From the NCBI GenBank assembly GCA_015501585.1, contig JADNRY010000207.1, positions 1 through 64,000 of the forward strand: 64,000 bases of DNA. The letters are read 5' to 3'. The notes beneath the pieces are model-generated. The model saw nothing but the letters and a program-made list of their open reading frames with translations. It searched no databases and was not told where the DNA came from. This DNA is from Rhodocollybia butyracea. Taxonomy: Eukaryota > Basidiomycota > Agaricomycetes > Agaricales > Omphalotaceae. This document shows positions 31,582 through 43,215 of the stretch, in pieces. Both the position numbers and the translations under genes were made by a program. The first letter of the stretch is position 1. Each line of letters begins with the position of its first letter.

Positions 31582-32290
31582 GGAATAGGTAAGTCATGTT
31601 TTTTTTGTTTTTTTGTTTGTAACCCAAGCTAGAGCTTTTTCTCAACACGAAACTTTTCGGTTATTAGATGATCCAACGACTTCGTATGCTTTCCATATCA
31701 CAAGATCGAATGGAGAGCCGATCTTTCTGGAGCTCTGGAACACTAAATGTTTCAAATTTTTCTATCCAAGTACACTACTTTGGTTGATGGACTCGGAGAT
31801 AGGGTGCTAAGTCGAACATAGTCAAAATATTAGATGGCCTGTACTTATGGCCAGCTTGTAGGATCAGTCATTCCCGCCTGGATCGATATTGATCCTATTA
31901 CAGAACACATACTAGATTAGTAGATACTCTACTACCTTGAATCCAGCGTGTGACTACTAATATAGAGCTTGTATACATGTACTGGGGGCCAGCGAGGGCG
32001 GGTAGTGACGACCGCGAAGACGATCAAGCATCCCCACTTCAGTGCGCTGATTAGTCCTTTTTCCGCTACGTATGCAGCTTGTAATCTTGTTTACACCCTT
32101 CTACGACTGGGCGACGATCAGCGCGCTCAGTCTCATCATTACTAAACATCACATTGATCGTAGACGCGAATTAGGATCGTACGAGAGGAGCACGACTACG
32201 TCGATGGACTGATCGAGTTACGCTTATTGTGTCGTCAATCCAACGAAAATAGGCTTATTTAGATTGTTATGTGTCATGTCATATTCTTAA
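31582..32290. other. Gene-free stretch
   Basis: 3' flank of the BTB gene; short ORFs only, no motif or repeat recognised. Confidence 0.4.
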
Positions 32291-32299
32291 ATCGATAGC

Positions 32300-32640
32300 A
32301 GGTTCTTCCAAGGTTGGTACAGTACGTCTCCACGTTGCCGACGACGTATTCCGATTTCCGACTTTCAAGAACTTCAAGAGGCTCTGGACTCCATGTATAG
32401 AGCCGACCCCACTCGCTCCGCCGCTGCATCTCGGTTTCACGCGCAGTAAATCCCCCTATTAGTCCCTCCTCGAGAAGCAGAAGTACGAGTAGCTGCGAAA
32501 TTGCTCAAGGTATTTGAAGGCAATTTGAAGGAATGTGCTGATGGAAGGGATTGGGCTGAAAAACAGCCAGTGTAGCCAGGGGATATGGAGGTGCTGTCAG
32601 TCGTTCAAGTCGGCTAGAAGGATATGTCGTAAGAGATCTA
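32300..32640 (-). repeat. Compound repeat, inverted partial copy
   Basis: On + it reads the PRM1-tail-like piece (PCIEPTPLAPPLHLGF, near 32390) and the CCCTCCTCGAGAAGCAG block, ending with GTCAGTCGTTCAAGTCGG and AGAAGGA (32596-32620), the T-arm and acceptor of a tRNA-like unit. Orientation is opposite to the other copies. Confidence 0.55.
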
Positions 32641-32880
32641 TCCAATTTTTGCAAGACTAAAACCTGCTTATTCACACCTACCAATCATTGAAGTGGATAT
32701 AGCCACTCATCATGAACTGTCTTGGAAGTGGGTGCAGTAGCACTTATATAGCACTTATTTCTCTCAAAACTCTATCAATAACTTGCATAGATTAAGCGCA
32801 ATACTCAAAACAGAAGCTGCCAAGAAGTTACAGAATGAATAATTAAACAAGTCACTATGCAACCACTCCATGGTCAATCT

Positions 32881-34114
32881 CTACGTAACACTGAGAGTTT
32901 GGAGTTGAGCAGTGAGATGGAACGTTTCCTCTATAGGTGAATTGTTGGAATGAACTAAAACAATTATAGCAATGGGATGAAGAAACTAAATATCTTGACT
33001 AAGCTGTTCTCTAACAATAATATAATAAGAACAACTCACACACAATGCACTCCACAAAGCTTTACTTATCTCATTAATGAGTGAAATAGTTGGAATTTTG
33101 GTTGTTACACTTTCTCCTGTGAATAATATCTGCCCTATCAATGCAAATAGTTGTAGGGCAAGAAGAAGTGCCCCGGATTCCACCAAAAGAAGTAGGATTT
33201 TTTGAACACGACTTTTCTGCCAGATTGAAGCTTCCCTCATGGTGCAGTAATGAGCCCTACACAGAGTAGACATTAATGAGACCAAATAGGATGGAATGAT
33301 GGTAAACAGTTCTAGTACCAAGCTTTCCAGGCAATCAATCCTGTTGCCACCATGTTTACGGCCAAGGAAAGGACAATTGAAACCGAGTCCAAAGTAGAAA
33401 ATTTGCCAAGTACGTTTACCGCAGCAGTGTCAAAAACACAATCTGCAATATTGACACCTATGTATAGATTGGTTATGGGTAGCACATAAAGTTTTACAAT
33501 GCACACCTATGTTGCCAGCCATAATGATGACCAGTAGAAACCGCCAAAATTTGTCATGAAGCAACAGGACCCAGGCTCTCCAGCAGATCACAAAGTCACC
33601 AACCAAAACCTGAATGTCAAGTAAATAGGCTCCTCCAAAGTCAACAACTATCAGAAATCTCACAGTTATTGTTCCACAAAAATCAGCAATATCATTGAGG
33701 ATGATAATATCAGATGGGGCATTTAAAACCTCCTCTATAATACCAAGTTTGACTTGAGAGATATCAATAAAGCTTGTCATGACAATGCTCCCAGTTGTAA
33801 TGAGCACAATAACCATACAGCAGAAAAGCTGGATTGCTTTTGGCTCACGCCAGGTCTTGATCCTAGTGAAAGTTAAATTGTCATATATGCCACAAGTAAC
33901 AACGTGTACTAAAATATAAAAGGCTTACTTTAGCAGCCATATTGCAATCAGCACTCCCAGAATGGCAAAGCCTATGCGGAATTACATGAGATTGCAGTCA
34001 GATAAGTTGAACGGAGTAAACACCATAGAAGAATGCAAAGATTAGAAGAGAACATAAGTTTTCATAGCACGCAATTCCAAAGGCAACCAGTATGTCTTGC
34101 TCTTCTTGTATCAT
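32881..34114 (-). CDS. Seven-helix membrane protein of the WRAW family (member B)
   Basis: Start ATG 34114 (MIQEEQDILVAFGIACYENL), stop at 32881. Exons in order give FFYGFAILGVLIAIWLL, TWREPKAIQLFCCMVIVLIT, an extracellular loop, VGDFVICWRAWVLL, LDSVSIVLSLAVNMVATGLI, the basic-then-hydrophobic QKSRVQKILLLLVESGALLL, and a tail FLHPIAIIVLVH. Introns are 50-70 nt with GT-AG ends and phases agree where checked, including a last intron 33026-32976 that turns the ORF's apparent end into a longer C-terminus. Intact; roughly seven helices. Function unknown. Confidence 0.8.
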
Positions 34115-34393
34115 ATCAAGAGAAAATATTTGAGTGGCCAAGTTGTCGGAGCCGTAACCTAATCCCTAGCTTTATACAGTTGAGAAACTTGACCAGGGGA
34201 AAACAATACTATAAATGACATCTGCAACTTGAAAACCTTGAACTATGGACTGCTTTGTAGCACTCCAGCGCAGCTCAGAGCAGCTCAGAGCGCTCTAGAG
34301 CCAGTATCCTTTCTTTGGTTTCCAAGGAGCAACTGAACATTAATTAAAACTCAGGTTTTGTATATGGTTGCATTGGGCTCCTGATTAATAATA
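34115..34393. other. Upstream region of member B
   Basis: Contains GCTCAGAGCAGCTCAGAGCGCTC direct repeats at 34270-34300. No gene. Confidence 0.4.
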
Positions 34394-34648
34394 TAACCGG
34401 TAGCGCCGGCAAGCGGCATAGCCCGCTACCTCCTTGCCATCAGACCCAAGATTGTTACACTTCGACACTGCACGGTTTGTAACAAACGTAATTTCACAGT
34501 ATATTCCATACTAGTAGAGACTTAGACAAAATAGTAGTGTGATGAAACGCAAGTATTCTAGATGACGACGCGACTGCATTAACACTGATGGTATCTCGCC
34601 GTAGGAGACGCACCGGTTGTGATGTGGAAGCTAGATGGGACCCATGAG

Positions 34649-35124
34649 TTAGACCTTGCCAGCTTCATGAACAGCGACACATGCACCGGTATCTGATGAT
34701 GCTGAATGCACGACGACTAGTGAGAGAAACGTCAATGTAACTTTACTTACGATGCTGCTTATCTTACCGTGTGATGAATATGAGGTGGCGTCGGAAATAC
34801 CTTGGGAGACGGTAAGTGAGAACAGATAACCTCCTGTCATAGTTGGGTCACGTAATTCGATGGAATATTCAAAGCTGATTCCGTTATCAGCACAGACAAC
34901 AACCCAGGTGCAATCAGTGCGCAATCAGCCCGAAGACAGGAGTCAACAAAATCCAAACCAAAAATAATATCAATTTCCGGAGATCCTCCGTATGGGATAG
35001 CTTCAACGGGGATACTGAAAACCAAATAGGCTGTGGAAGACGTTACAAGGACATGGACGGGTCCAGTGGGCAATGGGAGACCTCTATGATGAAAGAATCC
35101 ATAAGAGATCAGGGAGTAAACCAA
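34649..35124 (-). pseudogene. Unidentified ORF fragments inside the transposon
   Basis: Two overlapping frames, PTGPVHVLVTSSTAYLVFSI..EIDIIFGLDFVDS and LRDPTMTGGYLFSLTVSQGI, read like one frameshifted coding sequence. No family recognised; it could be cargo captured by the element or an older host gene. Confidence 0.3.
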
Positions 35125-35519
35125 GCGAGGATCTCGGAAGTTAAGCAGAGCAGCATAAAGACCCCAGCTATACAGAAAGAGAGCATGCTGTGAATGGCAA
35201 GGGGGGGGGAGAAAGCGATAATTGCACTGGGTTCCTCTAGATCTTACCTTTATATATAGTTTACTAAAAGTCTCTTATATTTCAAAAATATAGTATCATT
35301 ATCGATCTACTTTATCGTATTAATATGGCCATATTGCAGACACAATATCGAGTTATAGTAGGCTACAGTACCGCATACAGATAAAGGCATCATCCGGATC
35401 ATAGAAAAGACACCGGCAAACTGAAACAAGAGCAAGCTGGAGTCGGCCACACGTGAATTATTGGATCTCGAACTGATTTCTAAGATCTCTGTGATCCAAA
35501 ATTTTCGAACGACCGCAAG

Positions 35520-35863
35520 ACCCTCTACCTAAAGGTAGCGGGAACTTGCAGACCAATGCCACATGCACTGACCCCAATGCAGTTCACTCACCACCTGGTT
35601 AAGAAAACTTGCAATTTTCGTTTTTTGCATTTTTTGCTGTAAGTTGCGGGAAACCTCGTGAATACTAAGTGTCCCAAAAACAGGAATTGCTGTGGCGAAA
35701 TCAATCAAATTTAGTCTGCGTCTGTGTCTCTCCCTTGAGTCTGTGACATGTGTGACCAAGGACATACTTAAGTGCTGTGTGCACTGTCTCCTTTATCAAT
35801 CCAACTCTAATATTTACACTGACTAGTTTCAGATGTTCCTGCTACCTAGTATAGGTAGAGGGT
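35520..35863. mobile_element. MITE nested in the Tc1/mariner-like element
   Basis: Ends ACCCTCTACCTaaaGGTAGCGGGAA (35520-35544) and TTCCTGCTACCTagtatAGGTAGAGGGT (35836-35863) are inverted repeats with a few unmatched bases in the middle. About 344 bp, no coding. Confidence 0.65.
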
Positions 35864-36779
35864 TTTAGGGATGCAGTTTTGAACCAAAAAAAAATGGTAG
35901 ACAGAGATCGTAAATCACGTGTGTCTCACTCATGGGTACGCCGCTATGGCTGGATCAGCTCTTTGTTTCTTCTCACTCTCTCATTGTTCGACCTCTCTCT
36001 TCTCAATTACACACTAGATGGCATTTTCCTTATCTTTCTTGGGTCGTACGTTCAACAACGTGACTTTTCATCAAGACCAGTCACTTGCATGAACAACCAT
36101 CGGCGTCGCTTTTTTCCATCATTGAAGTTTTACTGTCCCAGTAGATTCTTTGTGCTCTATACTCGTCACCTTCTCTTCTGCGTATTCTGCTTTCAGTAGC
36201 CCGTTGAATGCTGTGGTAGATACCTCAATGGCTGGTATCAAAGTAGTTTTGGGCACCGACTTCACTTTGGCCTGTCACCATGCTTCCCAACCCTGGACCC
36301 CTACTTCACTACTATTGTAACGAGACTCATCAGTGAATACTAGTTGTTTCGATTCTGCGAGCAAAATGTACTACAATAATTAATGTAATACAAAACATTT
36401 GACTTGTCATGTGCTGTCGTTCAAAACGCACCACATTGCAGCAAGCAACTGCGGTAGTATCTACAAAATCGAGGTAGCGGACCATGCCGCTTGTCGGCGC
36501 TACCGATTATAGCACATACCCAGTAACAGAGTGATAAAGATTGATACAAGGAAATTCATACTGGAGAGGAACTAAATTATGCATCACGCATATTGGGCTC
36601 AAGCCACTCACATAAATATGCTTTATGAACTGTTCATATGACATATACAGCAAAAACCTCCAGATAGTCTGTGGAATGCAGTGGAACCAAAGGAGAGAGA
36701 GCAACTAAAAGGACAGTAAATACTTGGTGAATACATATATTCTTTGTCAATGTCCTGGACATAAATATCCACAAAAAGA

Positions 36780-36960
36780 CAGTGAATATTACGAGTCCTG
36801 AATGTAATGTAGGCTCGTCCTTATGGCGGGTTTTGCGTGGGAATTTGTCCAAATTAGGCCCCCCCCTGTCTGAATCAGGTTGACCCAATAAGGAGATTAG
36901 TTTCAATATATTTGGGATGTCAAAGCATATGACATGTGACCTCGGGTTGCTCACTTCGCA
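36780..36960 (-). repeat. Dispersed repeat fragment P, inverted partial copy
   Basis: Minus strand reads FDIPNILKLISLLGQPDSD and LDKFPRKTRHKDEPTL, closely following 16340-16490. Confidence 0.55.
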
Positions 36961-37673
36961 TCACCCATTCCTATCACAGCTCCTCAATGCATGAATTCTC
37001 ACTAGCACTATTAGTATCTGCATCCTAATAGCAAGGTGATTGAGTCTTGTCATCACCAGCACTCAGGCGCCTAATGTATAGTTTTCTTCTCTTTCAACCT
37101 CCATCCGCCTCTACAGCATCAGGATCGTACCAGCCACCTCTCTCTCATGGACAACCCAGAAGATCTGGAGTGGTTAGGGATATGGGTAGATAGGAAGGAT
37201 AAGGTTTAGTGGAACAATGAGAAGAGGATATGGGATGTGTAGGTTTTGTGCAGTGCTTTACCAGCTCGCTGTGTCGTCGCTTGGTTTTCGAGAAGTGGAT
37301 CAGTAGCTTGCTTTCATGTACAAGGAGGAAACAAAGTGCCAAGGTGCTTTACCAGCCCTTGGAGCTTGGCTACCAGCCTCGGCATCCAAGTTCTTGTGTC
37401 CACAATACCTCTCCTACACTGTCTCTAATTCAGCGCCAGCCTCAGATGAATACATGTGGAGGCCCTCCACATGTATTCGTCTATCTTGTCACAGCCTAAT
37501 CCATCTCCAAATCCCCTTGTTTGAATCTTATCTATCATATCCTTCACTTTCGCCTTCAAACACTCACTTGCAGCATGTTCCATTTCCATTCCTCATCCTT
37601 CTGGCTCTAGCATCTCCGCTAGTGATTCACAGCCTCTGCTGGGCACAAACCTCCAAACACTCCCTTACCATCA
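36961..37673. other. Gene-free stretch with a perfect-looking hairpin
   Basis: 37444-37482 is a 19-bp inverted repeat around one base (AGATGAATACATGTGGAGG and its complement, one mismatch). Only overlapping short ORFs otherwise. Confidence 0.5.
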
Positions 37674-37994
37674 ATTTCGCCTGATTTATTAGTAATTTTT
37701 CGGCATCAATTTCTTTCATATTTCTCTAGACAAAGAAAATCTATTACCATAGAAATATGTTAACTATTTCGGCTGCGAAAAGAAACGGGCATTGAGGGGC
37801 GGGCCGCCCGGGCCGGACAAAGGGCTCTTTGGCCCATTCAACGGGCATTGAATGCCCGTTCCTTTTCGCAGCCGAAATAGTTAACATATTACAATTGAAA
37901 TATATTTTCTATTGCCACTCATATTTCCAAGGAAATATCAAAGAGATTACAAAGGAAAAATATGCCGAAAAATTACTAATAAATCAGGCGAAAT
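37674..37994. mobile_element. Fold-back element with nested inverted repeats
   Basis: Outer 33-bp repeats at 37674-37706 and 37962-37994 are exact inverted copies (ATTTCGCCTGATTTATTAGT... ). An inner pair of about 40 bp, near 37754-37795 and 37851-37890, matches except for one base. The centre is very GC-rich (GGGCGGGCCGCCCGGGCCGG). No coding. One MITE may have inserted into another. Confidence 0.8.
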
Positions 37995-39730
37995 AGCCGC
38001 CGAAAAAGCACTTATTTTCCCATGCCTATTTCCAGGCAATATTCAATCTTTTTCACTGGAAAAAGATGCTAAAATTCAGGGGAAAAATGTATTATACTTC
38101 TATCCTTTTTCAGAGGTAATATACTGAAGTACTGGCAGTGAAACCAGCGTCCACAGTCAGCAGGACAAAGAGGCATCACGAGCGGATAGTTCTAGTAGGT
38201 GTTAGGTTCATGCCTTTCCATCATTATTCCAAGATGTTCCGACTCATTCCGAGACTCTCCGAGACTTCCTCACCCTCTCTCACGGTCTCTCAAGGCTCCG
38301 ATAGTTCCCACGACCTCTGGCGGCTCCGAAACTCCATTCTCTATTTTATCCCTTCCAATATACCTTTGGACTTCACAAATTCACTCCTACTTCGGCACTC
38401 ACATTTCCGATGCCTTTATCAGCTATACCTTCAGCCCGATATATTGGCGGACTCCTTCGGTACTCATTACTTTCCCACGGTGGTCCGCAGTGCGCCGATG
38501 TTCATCTCTTTTGTCTTTTCTACTCTATTGCTTATTGTTTTATCATTTGTATTGATTCCACCTCGTTCCGGCCTTGGCATTACCTGGGTCCAACTTTATT
38601 GTCTTTATTTAACAATTAGGTCACTTGTATATAAGCTAGGTACTTTGTACTATCGTTCCTCAGCCAAAAAATCACAAGTTATCATACTTTTCTGAGCTTT
38701 CCTTTAAGTCCTTTCTTTGTTCCTTATACTTGCCGTTCTGTCCGATACTGGCCGACTCGGCTCGGTCCCTACATCGGACATACCTCGGACCATTCTCACG
38801 CCTATACCTTGGTCCGATCTCAGCGATTCCTTGCACTTTACTTCCTCTCCTTCTGGGACAACCTTGGTGGTGTGTTGGGGGTGTTGCTAATAACTTCACC
38901 AAAGTCCCACCTTTTCCTTGGCCTTGTAGTCTACTCCGGATATTCTTTCAACAATTCTGATCTTGCCTTTTGGCCCTACGTCCGGTCCGCTTCCATTCCG
39001 GCCTAGGTTGCACGACCTTGTCATGCTTGTACTAGCTCCCATGTCAGATGGTACATGTACACTCACTGTGCTGCCGTTCTTTCCAACGTTATTCCATCAA
39101 ATCCATGTCCTTTTTCATCGCTGGGACTCACTCAACCATCCCCTCATCTGTTTGCTTTTACTTGATGTCCATTTACTCTCTCTTGGTTCTCCAGCTCTGC
39201 TGTCCTGGAGGAGATTCCTGAAAGAAGGATTTTGGTTGTACTAGGTGTTGGTAGGGTCGCAGTACAAAGCGGTTGTGCTCATGGGTTAGGTACAGGTTGG
39301 AATGTTGCTGAGGGAGGAACTCTGAAGATTGATTCTGCGGGACAATTTGCAATGAACTAGTAGATACAGGACTCGTACCTGCCACGCACTTGGCGCGATG
39401 GCCCACACTCGCAAGTCTAATGTATGATCAGTGGGAAGAAAATAAATAAATAGTAAAACAGTATGTACTAACATTCTTCGTCAATGTACTGGATAAAGAA
39501 TGTGTAACTATGGAATGAAATGGATAATGTAATCACGGAAGCAAAATAGTAGAGTGCTAGAGTAAGAGGGAACGGTGAGGATATATACTTAACATAGTCC
39601 TGCTTGACACGGCCGTTGGGCTCTTTAATCCAGTCCATGAGGTTTGTCGTCCCAATTTGAAGGAAGGTTTTTGCTCCACCCCTCGGTTGATAATTGGTTG
39701 ATAATCAATATTTTGAAAAAGAGGTTTGAA
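37995..39730. other. Gene-free stretch
   Basis: A 185-codon ORF at 38138-38695 lacks motifs, has a shadow frame of similar length and ends in low-complexity hydrophobic codons, so I do not call it a gene. 39372-39425 (minus) is the pol-III-like repeat also at 14990-15040. Confidence 0.4.
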
Positions 39731-39869
39731 AATTGCAAATGTCTGACTTGTGACCCGTGCCTGACCCGTGGGAAACGGATCCTGGGATCCGCGAGTCGCA
39801 TACTTGCAGGTTTTCCCACAGATCTTACCTGTGAGTACTTGTGAAGACTTGGACTCGTGGACATCTCTA
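39731..39869. mobile_element. Possible hAT-type MITE, second family member
   Basis: The right end ACTCGTGGACATCTCTA is the complement of the 16051 element's left end type (TAGAGATGTCCACGAGTCC). It is flanked by GTTTGAAA (39723-39730) and GTTTGAAG (39870-39877), an imperfect 8-bp duplication. The left end is diverged. Confidence 0.5.
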
Positions 39870-40129
39870 GTTTGAAGAGCACTGTAGCACATCCTTGGAA
39901 AGCTGCCCATAGTCTTCTGAGAGCAAGCGGATGAGTATGATAAGAGTTCTGTAAAATCCGGAAGTGTAAACTGAGAGTATTAGACTAACGATGGATCATG
40001 GAGATACTGTCCGGCACGCAGGTCAGAACACCGCGAACGGCAAGTCATACTGATGACTAACGACGATTGCAATCCCAATGAAGCCCCTAACACCCCTTCT
40101 ACCACAATCATTCTTGGGATTGCCTAAAT

Positions 40130-41232
40130 ATGGATCGCAATATGGATTGCTGGCCAGATACTCTTCAATGGGCCGATGCTCAGATAATAATCCAGGCGCA
40201 CAACGATTTAGCAGAATCTTGGGACTGTTTAGACACCATGGTGACCCGACCTTTTTGCCTCGATTTTGTAGACAAATTGATTATGCAGGTAACAACATTT
40301 GACATTGTATAACAACTCCCCATTTCTACATTTACTAGAGTCGAAGAAGCTACAGTTGAACTCGAACCAGGCGGCTCGTATTTTTCATGGTGGTCTTTCG
40401 CAAACAAGATCAAAGCACTGAAGGCTGCTTCGGCCGCCTACTCCAGGTCTATGAAATCTTTTGGTTGTCCTCGCTATCTCATCGAGTCTCCTTGCGATCC
40501 TTGCGATTCCAAGTCGCACATTTACAGCCCAATAACATGTGGCTGTGGAATCGAAACGAAAGTGACTGAGTGTGAAGATGGAACCTCGAGGGAGGAGCAC
40601 TTTACATGGAAAGACGGACCACCGTCGCCTAGGACCAAAGTTGAATGCCTGTTTCATCCATGCTGTGAAGGATGTCCGGTCACTGGAGACTGGGTTTTGA
40701 AGAAAATGGTGGAAGATTGGAAGACGAAATATGTGGGTGATGTTCTCACCAACCTTTTGGCTGAGCGAGAGAAGTATGGATGGAGAGGCTCTAAGGACCG
40801 CGATGAGTCAGTGAACGACCATGCGCTGACAAAATTGGGCTATACTGTACCAACGCCCACAGGTATAAACCTTGGACCCTCGACAAACGATCACCAATTG
40901 GCCCAGCAGACTAGTCATTCCTTCGCCAAGTCCACCCAGAAAGAAAAAGACGAAGAGAAGGACACTGAGAAGGGCGAAGCAGAGGGAGAGAAGTCTGGTG
41001 AAGCTGACCCACCGTCTATGAGAAGTGAAATGGCAATTTTTGAAAGATTTGGTATGTGTTCCACAGCTTCTTCTGTTCTTGAATTATGACGAATGCCACA
41101 ACAGGCATGCTTCCTGCGCCGGTCGGAGAGACGCTAGATGCATTCCGAGCCCGTGAAAGTCATAATATCGCGAAGCTGGCTGTGGCTTTGAACGACATTA
41201 ACGAACAACTAGCCTCTGGTCGACGTCAATGA
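40130..41232 (+). CDS. Cys-rich protein of an unknown family, intact member
   Basis: Three exons, 40130-40284, 40339-41051 and 41105-41232, give 331 aa. Intron 1 has a GC donor (GCAGGT): only this donor keeps the frame, and the paralog at 47739 has GTAGGT at the same place. Cys/His clusters are SPCDPCDS (103-109), CGCG (119-122) and CLFHPCCEGCP (155-165), probably a metal-binding fold. Then EREKYGWRGS..RDESVNDHALTKLGY, a charged Lys/Glu-rich linker, and a short helical C-terminus (AFRARESHNIAKL). No family name recognised. At least five broken copies lie at 47739-56310. Confidence 0.8.
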
Positions 41233-41719
41233 ACACCAGTCCAAACAAGCTTAAGTCGTTGACAAATAACAATCCTCAATTGACCCAGTAGACTAGCAAC
41301 ACGAACTCCAGCATATTTCATGCTTTCAATACCAAGATTAGATGTAGAGCCGATCTTTTTGGAAGATCAAATGCCACTCTTTACTTACGCTGCGTTAGGT
41401 ATCATACTGTTTAAATTATAGAGTAAGTACGATCACCTTTATTGACAACTGCCATTTTCATGATCACAGCTGCAGCTTACCCAGAGTAAGGTTCGTTCTC
41501 TTCCTCGCGCCGGTATATGTCGAAATTCAAGCACCATATATCAATTACATACCAAAACGTGCAAACATTCGGTCGTACAAAGGCGGAGGAATGTGAAATA
41601 GAGTAGGAGACTGTGAATCAGTTGGCAATGGCCTGCCAGAAACTTCGTTAAAAGTGAATACTGCAGTGGTCTATGCTACAATAGGGGGGTCAAAGCGTAT
41701 TATATCATTGGCTGTAAGT
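41233..41719. other. Convergent intergenic region
   Basis: Lies between the 3' ends of the Cys-rich gene and the dehydrogenase. No feature recognised. Confidence 0.4.
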
Positions 41720-43215
41720 TCAAACAAAACTATTTACGGCATTTATGGGTTTCCCACTCTTCAAGAACGTCTCCAGGTTAAGCATAACTTCTATTTGCTG
41801 ATCCCTTTCAAAGGTCTCGTTCGCTACCGCACAATGAGGAGATAGTATCTGAGCGCAAGGATGTTGATTAACTTGAGAGTAAGGTAAAATCTCGAACGAA
41901 AACTCACGGTATGCTTTGAATTAATCAGCCCTGGGTGAATATTCGGTTCGTTCTAGAGCGGAACATTTAGAATCAGCAAGTTTACATTGATGTACATAGG
42001 ACGTGCCTCATACACATCCAAAGCAGCGCAACGGACTAGCAAGTATCAAGTTAACAAATCGATTATCCTGTCTGCCAGAATATATTCGTTTACCTTTCCC
42101 AGAATCCAAAGCCTCTACAAGTGCATTCTCGTCTATAACAGCTCCTCGAGATGTATTCACGATAATCGTGCCATCATTCATCTGGTCAAATACTGGGGAG
42201 AAGCGGAATTAGGATTCTGTGTGTACTGGAGCGAGCAGGAGACCTTCTTTTAGAGGACATCGATTCAACACTTGCCTTGTTTATTGAATAAATGATGTGT
42301 GCCTTCATTCAACGGACAGTGCAGCGATATAACATCCGAGCGTAAGAGAAGCAGCTCAAACGAAACATACACTGCTCCGTTTTCCTCCTCTGCCGGAAGA
42401 CGGCTCCGATTGTGATATATGACCTTCATACCAAAGTGCTGCATATGTTCGGAAACTAGTATATGTAACGTTAAGATTCAAAGGCAACACTTGGACCGAC
42501 ATTCGGGAACTTGCCTAGCTTTCCAATGGTGCCTAGCCCTACAATCCCCAACGTCGAGCTTCTAGCATCCTTCGCGAATGGCTTCGTCGAGTCGTAGAAT
42601 TTTCCTGCTCGCGCATCAGCTTCTCTTTCAGATGTACCCCGCAACGCTTGTAGAATCATCATCGCTGTAGTATCCGCCGTTCGCCTTCCTGCCATAATTG
42701 GTGTATTCGCATAGTAGACTCGGTTAGCCGTCAGATACTTCATATCGGCCTGAGTTGGGAGTATAAGAGAACGTGAGGAATTGAAAGAATGTGGGGAGAT
42801 CGGTCGTGGCTAACCCAGTCGTATCCAGCACCTCCAGCAGTGATCATCCTGCAGCCCGTCTCGATTAGAGGCCCAAGCAAAGCTTCGTCATAGGGCCAAG
42901 GTAAAGGTGTGTCCCACCACCTTATGAAGACAACAAACGCTGACATCGTCAGTGGTCGGAAGAACTACAATTCAAATGAGCTTACCCACAAAAGGGCCTT
43001 TTTCTTTCACTGCTTCGGCTATTCTTTCCGCTAGCACGTCGTGCGACGCCTGTTCGATAGACTGTTGACATATGAGATATTGAGAACCAAGTTGATTATT
43101 TGCGTTCGCTACACACATGAACGTCAGCCATCTCGTTCATTATGGACAGATAACCATCGGAGATCTTGTGAGGTGTGTTGAGGATAAGTACTTTCGGTTT
43201 TGGGTCAACATGCAT
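41720..43215 (-). CDS. D-isomer specific 2-hydroxyacid dehydrogenase
   Basis: Nine exons: 43215-43117, 43061-42986, 42939-42815, 42749-42515, 42455-42276, 42192-42094, 42035-42007, 41952-41908, 41848-41720; all phases agree, 338 aa. NAD(P)-dependent reduction of 2-keto acids such as glyoxylate or hydroxypyruvate is the family reaction. Visible: KVLILNTPH start, GAGYDW, Rossmann G171-L-G-T-I-G176, then YHNR, SRG with R254, DVYE with E281, and SPHC with H301, the Arg-Glu-His catalytic set. Introns 4, 5 and 7 have GC donors (GCAAGT, GCAAGT, GCACGT). Length and spacing are normal. Exact substrate not predictable. Confidence 0.95.

Larger units (their letters stand above)
34394..36509 (-). mobile_element. 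Tc1/mariner-like DNA transposon, decayed
   Basis: Inverted ends of about 41 bp at 34392-34432 and 36471-36511 match at about 37 positions (TAACCGGTAGCGCC... against ...GGCGCTACCGATTA), with TA on both outer sides, the target duplication of this superfamily. Near the right end, minus 36380-36230 reads KQLVFTDESRYN..GWEAW then a stop and KSVPKTTLIPAIEVS, like the middle of a DDE transposase (FxDES). The rest of the transposase is unreadable. A smaller MITE is nested at 35520-35863. Confidence 0.7.

Noticed and set aside
34837..35124. IIFGLDF segment as a retroviral-type aspartic protease
   Set aside because: Lacks the D-(S/T)-G active site, and the neighbourhood is a DNA transposon.
38138..38695. 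185-codon ORF with hydrophobic end
   Set aside because: Equally long shadow frame on the same strand, T/C-rich low-complexity text, no motif and no paralog in the window.
42985..43061. Start of the dehydrogenase at the internal ATG near 42946
   Set aside because: Upstream exons with the KVLILNTPH start join in phase and restore normal family length.
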